A DNA stretch of 64,000 nucleotides, from assembly GCA_038230895.1 (NCBI GenBank), contig JBBRMJ010000001.1, positions 65,466 through 129,465 on the forward strand, given 5' to 3'. Each line of letters begins with the position of its first letter. The first letter of the stretch is position 1. The stretch is from JAJXTN01 sp038230895 (GTDB lineage Bacteria; Patescibacteriota; Saccharimonadia; Saccharimonadales; UBA4665). The notes under the pieces are model-generated. The model did not search any database, had not been told where the DNA came from, and worked only from the letters and a program-made list of their open reading frames with translations. Shown in pieces: positions 61,390 to 64,000 of this stretch. Made by a program: the position numbers and the translations under genes.

Positions 61390-63108
61390 TTAAGACAGGC
61401 GACGAGCGGTGAAGAAACGGTAACCAAGCGTGCTAACAGTAGCGACGACGGCGAACAGGCCGAAGGTGCTACCGGCACCGGTGTTGACCAAGGTAGTTGG
61501 TGGTGTGACCGGAGGGGTAACATAGCTGACAGGTTGTTCGCAGGTTGACTTGGCAACACCGTTACTAAAGGTCAGCGTAGCGACGACGTTGAAGGTGCCG
61601 TCAGTCTGGAAGGTGTGGGTAGCGCTAGTGCTGACACCGTTGTCAGTCACGGCACTGTTGTCGCCCCAGTTGAAGCTAATGTTCGTGAGGTGAACGTCAC
61701 CAGTGACATTGAAGATGACATTGGCAGTAACTTCTTTAGAGTTGCTGGTGTTCTTAATCAGCGTAAGATCAGTACACTCAGCAGCAGGTGCTGGCTTGAC
61801 GGTAACTTGCGTCTTACAGCTGTCAGCAGTGACAGTCTGAGTGCCTGCAAGACCAGGAACAGTGAAGGTGACGCTCACGGTAATTGTGTAGATGCCAGGT
61901 GCTGCGTAGGTGTGCTTCAGTACGGTGCTGGCAGCGGCTGAGGTTACGACTTGCTCGTTGCCATCGCCGAGGTCAAAGTGGTAGCTGTTGATGACAGCAC
62001 CGTTCTGAGCGTTTGCTTTGGCGGTAAAGTTGAAGACAGCGCGGCTGACCATTTGTGGTGTCAGGCTGGTGCAGATGAAGACTGGCTTCGGCAAGCAGGC
62101 TTTGTTGACAGTCGCGGTAGAGTCTTCGGTTGGCAAGCCAGTGGCAGTCATAGTACCGACGTTGTTCAAGGTCTCAGTTGTACAGACTTGTGGAGTATCA
62201 GTTGCGCCAACAATGCCTTCGAACGTGAAGACGGTGCTGGTACCATTCCTGAGTGAGCTTAGCAGAATGCCGGTACTGAAGAAGCTGGTGCTCGCGACGA
62301 CATTGTCGCGCTTCAGCGTGCCGGTCACATACTGGACGTGAGCTGGCAGGGCGTCTTTAACATTCAAGTTGGTGACTGGCGCGTTGCCAGTGCTAGCAAC
62401 CGTGATGCGGTAGACGACGTGAGTGCCGGACTTGACATTAACATCCTTAGCGTAAGTAGAGCTGCCTTTGACGGCGACTTCCTTAATAATGGTGTAAGCA
62501 GGCTTGGGTGTCACAACTGGCATCGCTTGGACGGCATTGCCACAACCAATGATGCTGGCGTACAACATTTTGCCGTTGCTGTCTTCACGGATGATGGCAG
62601 CTTCGGAATCGTGAGCGAAAGAAGAAGTGGTGGTACGGAGGAAAGCGTTGGTGCCAGGAATGGCAACTGCGCCGGGAACGCTAAAGCGAGCAGCAACCTT
62701 GGCGCCAGTAGCGATGACTCTGCCACTGACGACGACGTCACCATTTCGCATAACTGCGCCGGCAACCGTGTTGCTGGTAGTCATGCTGTCGACAAGCGTC
62801 TTGTTGGCGCCGACGAAGTTGAAGATCGTCTGGACGTCATGGAAGTCGTGCCTAATAGTTGGTGAAGCAGCGTGACCTGACACATTGGTGTCGTAGTCAG
62901 CCTTGAGCGAGCTGATCTCGCTGCTGAGGCTGGACGTATCCAAACCACAATAGATAACATTTACTTTATCGGCTGCTGCACAATTAGTAGCAGCTTCGAC
63001 CTTCGTGGTACGACCGGCGATTAAGCCAGCACCGACTAGGCTTGCGGCGACAACGCCCAGAATGACTCCGGTACGTGCTACGCGCTTGAGGTTGTTTATA
63101 ATATTCAT
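61390..63108 (-). CDS. surface protein with DUF11 and PKD domains and LxNTG-like C-terminus
   Basis: 572 residues: signal peptide (about 10-38), N-terminal domain (to about 205), a DUF11-type repeat (about 210-325, YRITVASTGNAPVTNLNVKDALP), two PKD-like domains (about 335-430 with FDLGDGNEQV and LKHTYAAPGIYTI; about 440-515 with WGDNSAVTDN). The C-terminal sorting-like end is LVNTG, a hydrophobic stretch and an RR-containing tail. This resembles sortase substrates, although no sortase gene is in the window. Probably an abundant cell-surface protein. Confidence 0.85.
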   Translation of the reverse strand: MNIINNLKRVARTGVILGVVAASLVGAGLIAGRTTKVEAATNCAAADKVNVIYCGLDTSSLSSEISSLKADYDTNVSGHAASPTIRHDFHDVQTIFNFVGANKTLVDSMTTSNTVAGAVMRNGDVVVSGRVIATGAKVAARFSVPGAVAIPGTNAFLRTTTSSFAHDSEAAIIREDSNGKMLYASIIGCGNAVQAMPVVTPKPAYTIIKEVAVKGSSTYAKDVNVKSGTHVVYRITVASTGNAPVTNLNVKDALPAHVQYVTGTLKRDNVVASTSFFSTGILLSSLRNGTSTVFTFEGIVGATDTPQVCTTETLNNVGTMTATGLPTEDSTATVNKACLPKPVFICTSLTPQMVSRAVFNFTAKANAQNGAVINSYHFDLGDGNEQVVTSAAASTVLKHTYAAPGIYTITVSVTFTVPGLAGTQTVTADSCKTQVTVKPAPAAECTDLTLIKNTSNSKEVTANVIFNVTGDVHLTNISFNWGDNSAVTDNGVSTSATHTFQTDGTFNVVATLTFSNGVAKSTCEQPVSYVTPPVTPPTTLVNTGAGSTFGLFAVVATVSTLGYRFFTARRLS

Positions 63109-63253
63109 AGCAATTCAGGCTCCCGATTAACTTAATTCGTTTTTGGGCCCACCCTGTTTCGCGTTTGCTTAATGATTCCACTTCCCAGTGTTCACGTCAA
63201 GCGTTTTCTCCACAGTGGCTACTCCACCACGACCTTTCGGAAGTGTTGCTTGT

Positions 63254-63282
63254 ATAATACCACAAGCATGTTTAATTGTCAA
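63254..63282 (-). promoter_or_regulatory. strong promoter of the surface-protein gene
   Basis: TTGACA (63277-63282), a 17-nt spacer and TATTAT (63254-63259). Transcription from about 63247 leaves a leader of about 140 nt. Confidence 0.75.
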
Positions 63283-63332
63283 TATGTAATACAACTTTTG
63301 ATAAGCTTAAGCAATACTGGCTGTAAACGTTA

Positions 63333-64000
63333 CTAGTCTTTGGCCTTCGACTGATCGATGACACCAGCCTTAGTCTTACTAAAGGTGAAGCCGAAGGTGC
63401 TGCCCTTGCCTTCCTGACTTTCGAAGATCAGGCTACCTTCTTCAGCGATGATAACTTTCTTAGCCATGAACAAACCCAGACCAGTCCCGTCCGGCCGTGC
63501 TTTGCGAGCATTGCCGGCGCGGAAGAACTTCGTGAACAAGTGTGGCTGATCACTTTTGGCAATGCCAATCCCATCGTCTTCGACCCGTAGTTCAATCGTC
63601 GTCGGGTTATCAATCAGCCGGACATGAATATGCCCGCCAGCCGGCGTGTAATAGATGGCATTGTCGACGAAGTTCATCACCACCTGCCGAGTCTTCGTCT
63701 CATCCAGCATGATATCTGGGAAATCTTTGGGCTGGTCATAGGTCAGCGTCAATTGCCTGGATGCCGCCGTCTCTTTGAGCTGACTCAACTCTTGGTCAAC
63801 CATTCTCGCCAGATTAATCCTCGTCCGCTCGATGATAAACTTCCCCGTCTTCAATCTCGACACATTCAACAGATCAGCGATCAGGTACACCATCCGCTGC
63901 GAGCTAAAATACGCCTGACTAAGCATCTCTTTTTCCTGCTTACTAATCTTCCCAGCATCCCCCTCCAAGACCATACTCAAATATCCCTTAACGCTAGTCA
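63333..64000 (-). CDS. sensor histidine kinase, C-terminal part (runs off the window)
   Basis: The frame is open to the window edge; the first visible residues (TSVKGYLSMVLEGD) directly follow where HELRTPL would be, so the phospho-His is just outside. Visible are the rest of the dimerisation helices, then the ATPase domain with N box MNFVDNAIYYTP, G1 VEDDGIGI, F box FTKFFRAGN, and G2 GTGLGLFMAKK. No response regulator is in the window. Confidence 0.93.
   Translation of the reverse strand, partial: TSVKGYLSMVLEGDAGKISKQEKEMLSQAYFSSQRMVYLIADLLNVSRLKTGKFIIERTRINLARMVDQELSQLKETAASRQLTLTYDQPKDFPDIMLDETKTRQVVMNFVDNAIYYTPAGGHIHVRLIDNPTTIELRVEDDGIGIAKSDQPHLFTKFFRAGNARKARPDGTGLGLFMAKKVIIAEEGSLIFESQEGKGSTFGFTFSKTKAGVIDQSKAKD

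Noticed and set aside
61615..62875. Long plus-strand ORFs within the surface-protein gene
   Set aside because: They are antisense to a well-supported protein with PKD and DUF11 domains and show no domain of their own.
1..64000. UGA recoded as glycine, as in some other Patescibacteria
   Set aside because: Several conserved genes (atpA, tpiA) end at UGA in the expected place, with the next gene starting there.

Overview
The window looks like chromosome from a Patescibacteria (CPR) member, most likely a Saccharibacteria (TM7) relative. This is inferred from gene content and layout, not from a 16S gene. Genes are tightly packed, mostly on the minus strand, with many ATGA or TAATG start/stop overlaps. 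They encode a divergent F1 ATPase, the lower-glycolysis set tpiA-pgk-pyk, and a large number of secreted or membrane-anchored proteins with no clear family. UGA is used as a stop, which argues against the Gracilibacteria/Absconditabacteria code.

Layout. 1-1820: 5' part of alaS. 1869-9285: a five-gene overlapping envelope operon (two single-span membrane proteins, a coiled-coil protein, a membrane-anchored glucosaminidase-CHAP wall hydrolase, an alpha/beta-hydrolase-like protein) behind a promoter and a ~190-nt leader with mutually exclusive helices. 9539-11013: small membrane protein and mnmA. 11050-17632: surface locus with a PKD protein, a DUF916-like protein, three paralogous secreted proteins and a divergent stalk protein. 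17665-22913: atpFHAGDC without atpB or atpE, preceded by a membrane protein with a c-subunit-like C-terminal hairpin. 23992-28264: cysteine desulfurase, two small ORFs, tatD, metG. 28367-34743: cupredoxin-like protein, a 1109-residue secreted glycosidase with FN3 and PA14 domains, tRNA-Val, a trehalase and a pilin-like protein. 34904-39572: RRM protein, DEAD-box helicase, and an ArsR/SRPBCC/YCII stress cluster. 39658-46081: hydrolases, PhoD-like phosphatase, tmRNA, MarR, rsmA, Rpf/G5 protein. 46131-53438: Nudix, UvrD helicase, glycolysis, tiny ORFs.

54130-61139 is an accessory block ending at tRNA-Glu: a phosphotransferase, Nudix, NYN, SDR, a RelE/RHH toxin-antitoxin pair, and a metal-responsive cassette (permease, SHOCT, CsoR-like repressor, His-rich secreted protein, rhodanese). 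Most gene boundaries carry a short repeat resembling the 3' end of a tRNA. 61390-64000 holds a surface protein with an LxNTG-like C-terminus and the C-terminal part of a histidine kinase.

The most noteworthy signals are the alternative-helix leader of the envelope operon, two copies of a ~110-125-nt hairpin element with compensatory base changes (12059-12167 and 44635-44759), the tRNA-end-like repeats of the accessory block, and the ATP synthase operon in which a different membrane protein stands where a and c would be expected. No CRISPR array, rRNA, insertion sequence, integrase or replication origin was seen.
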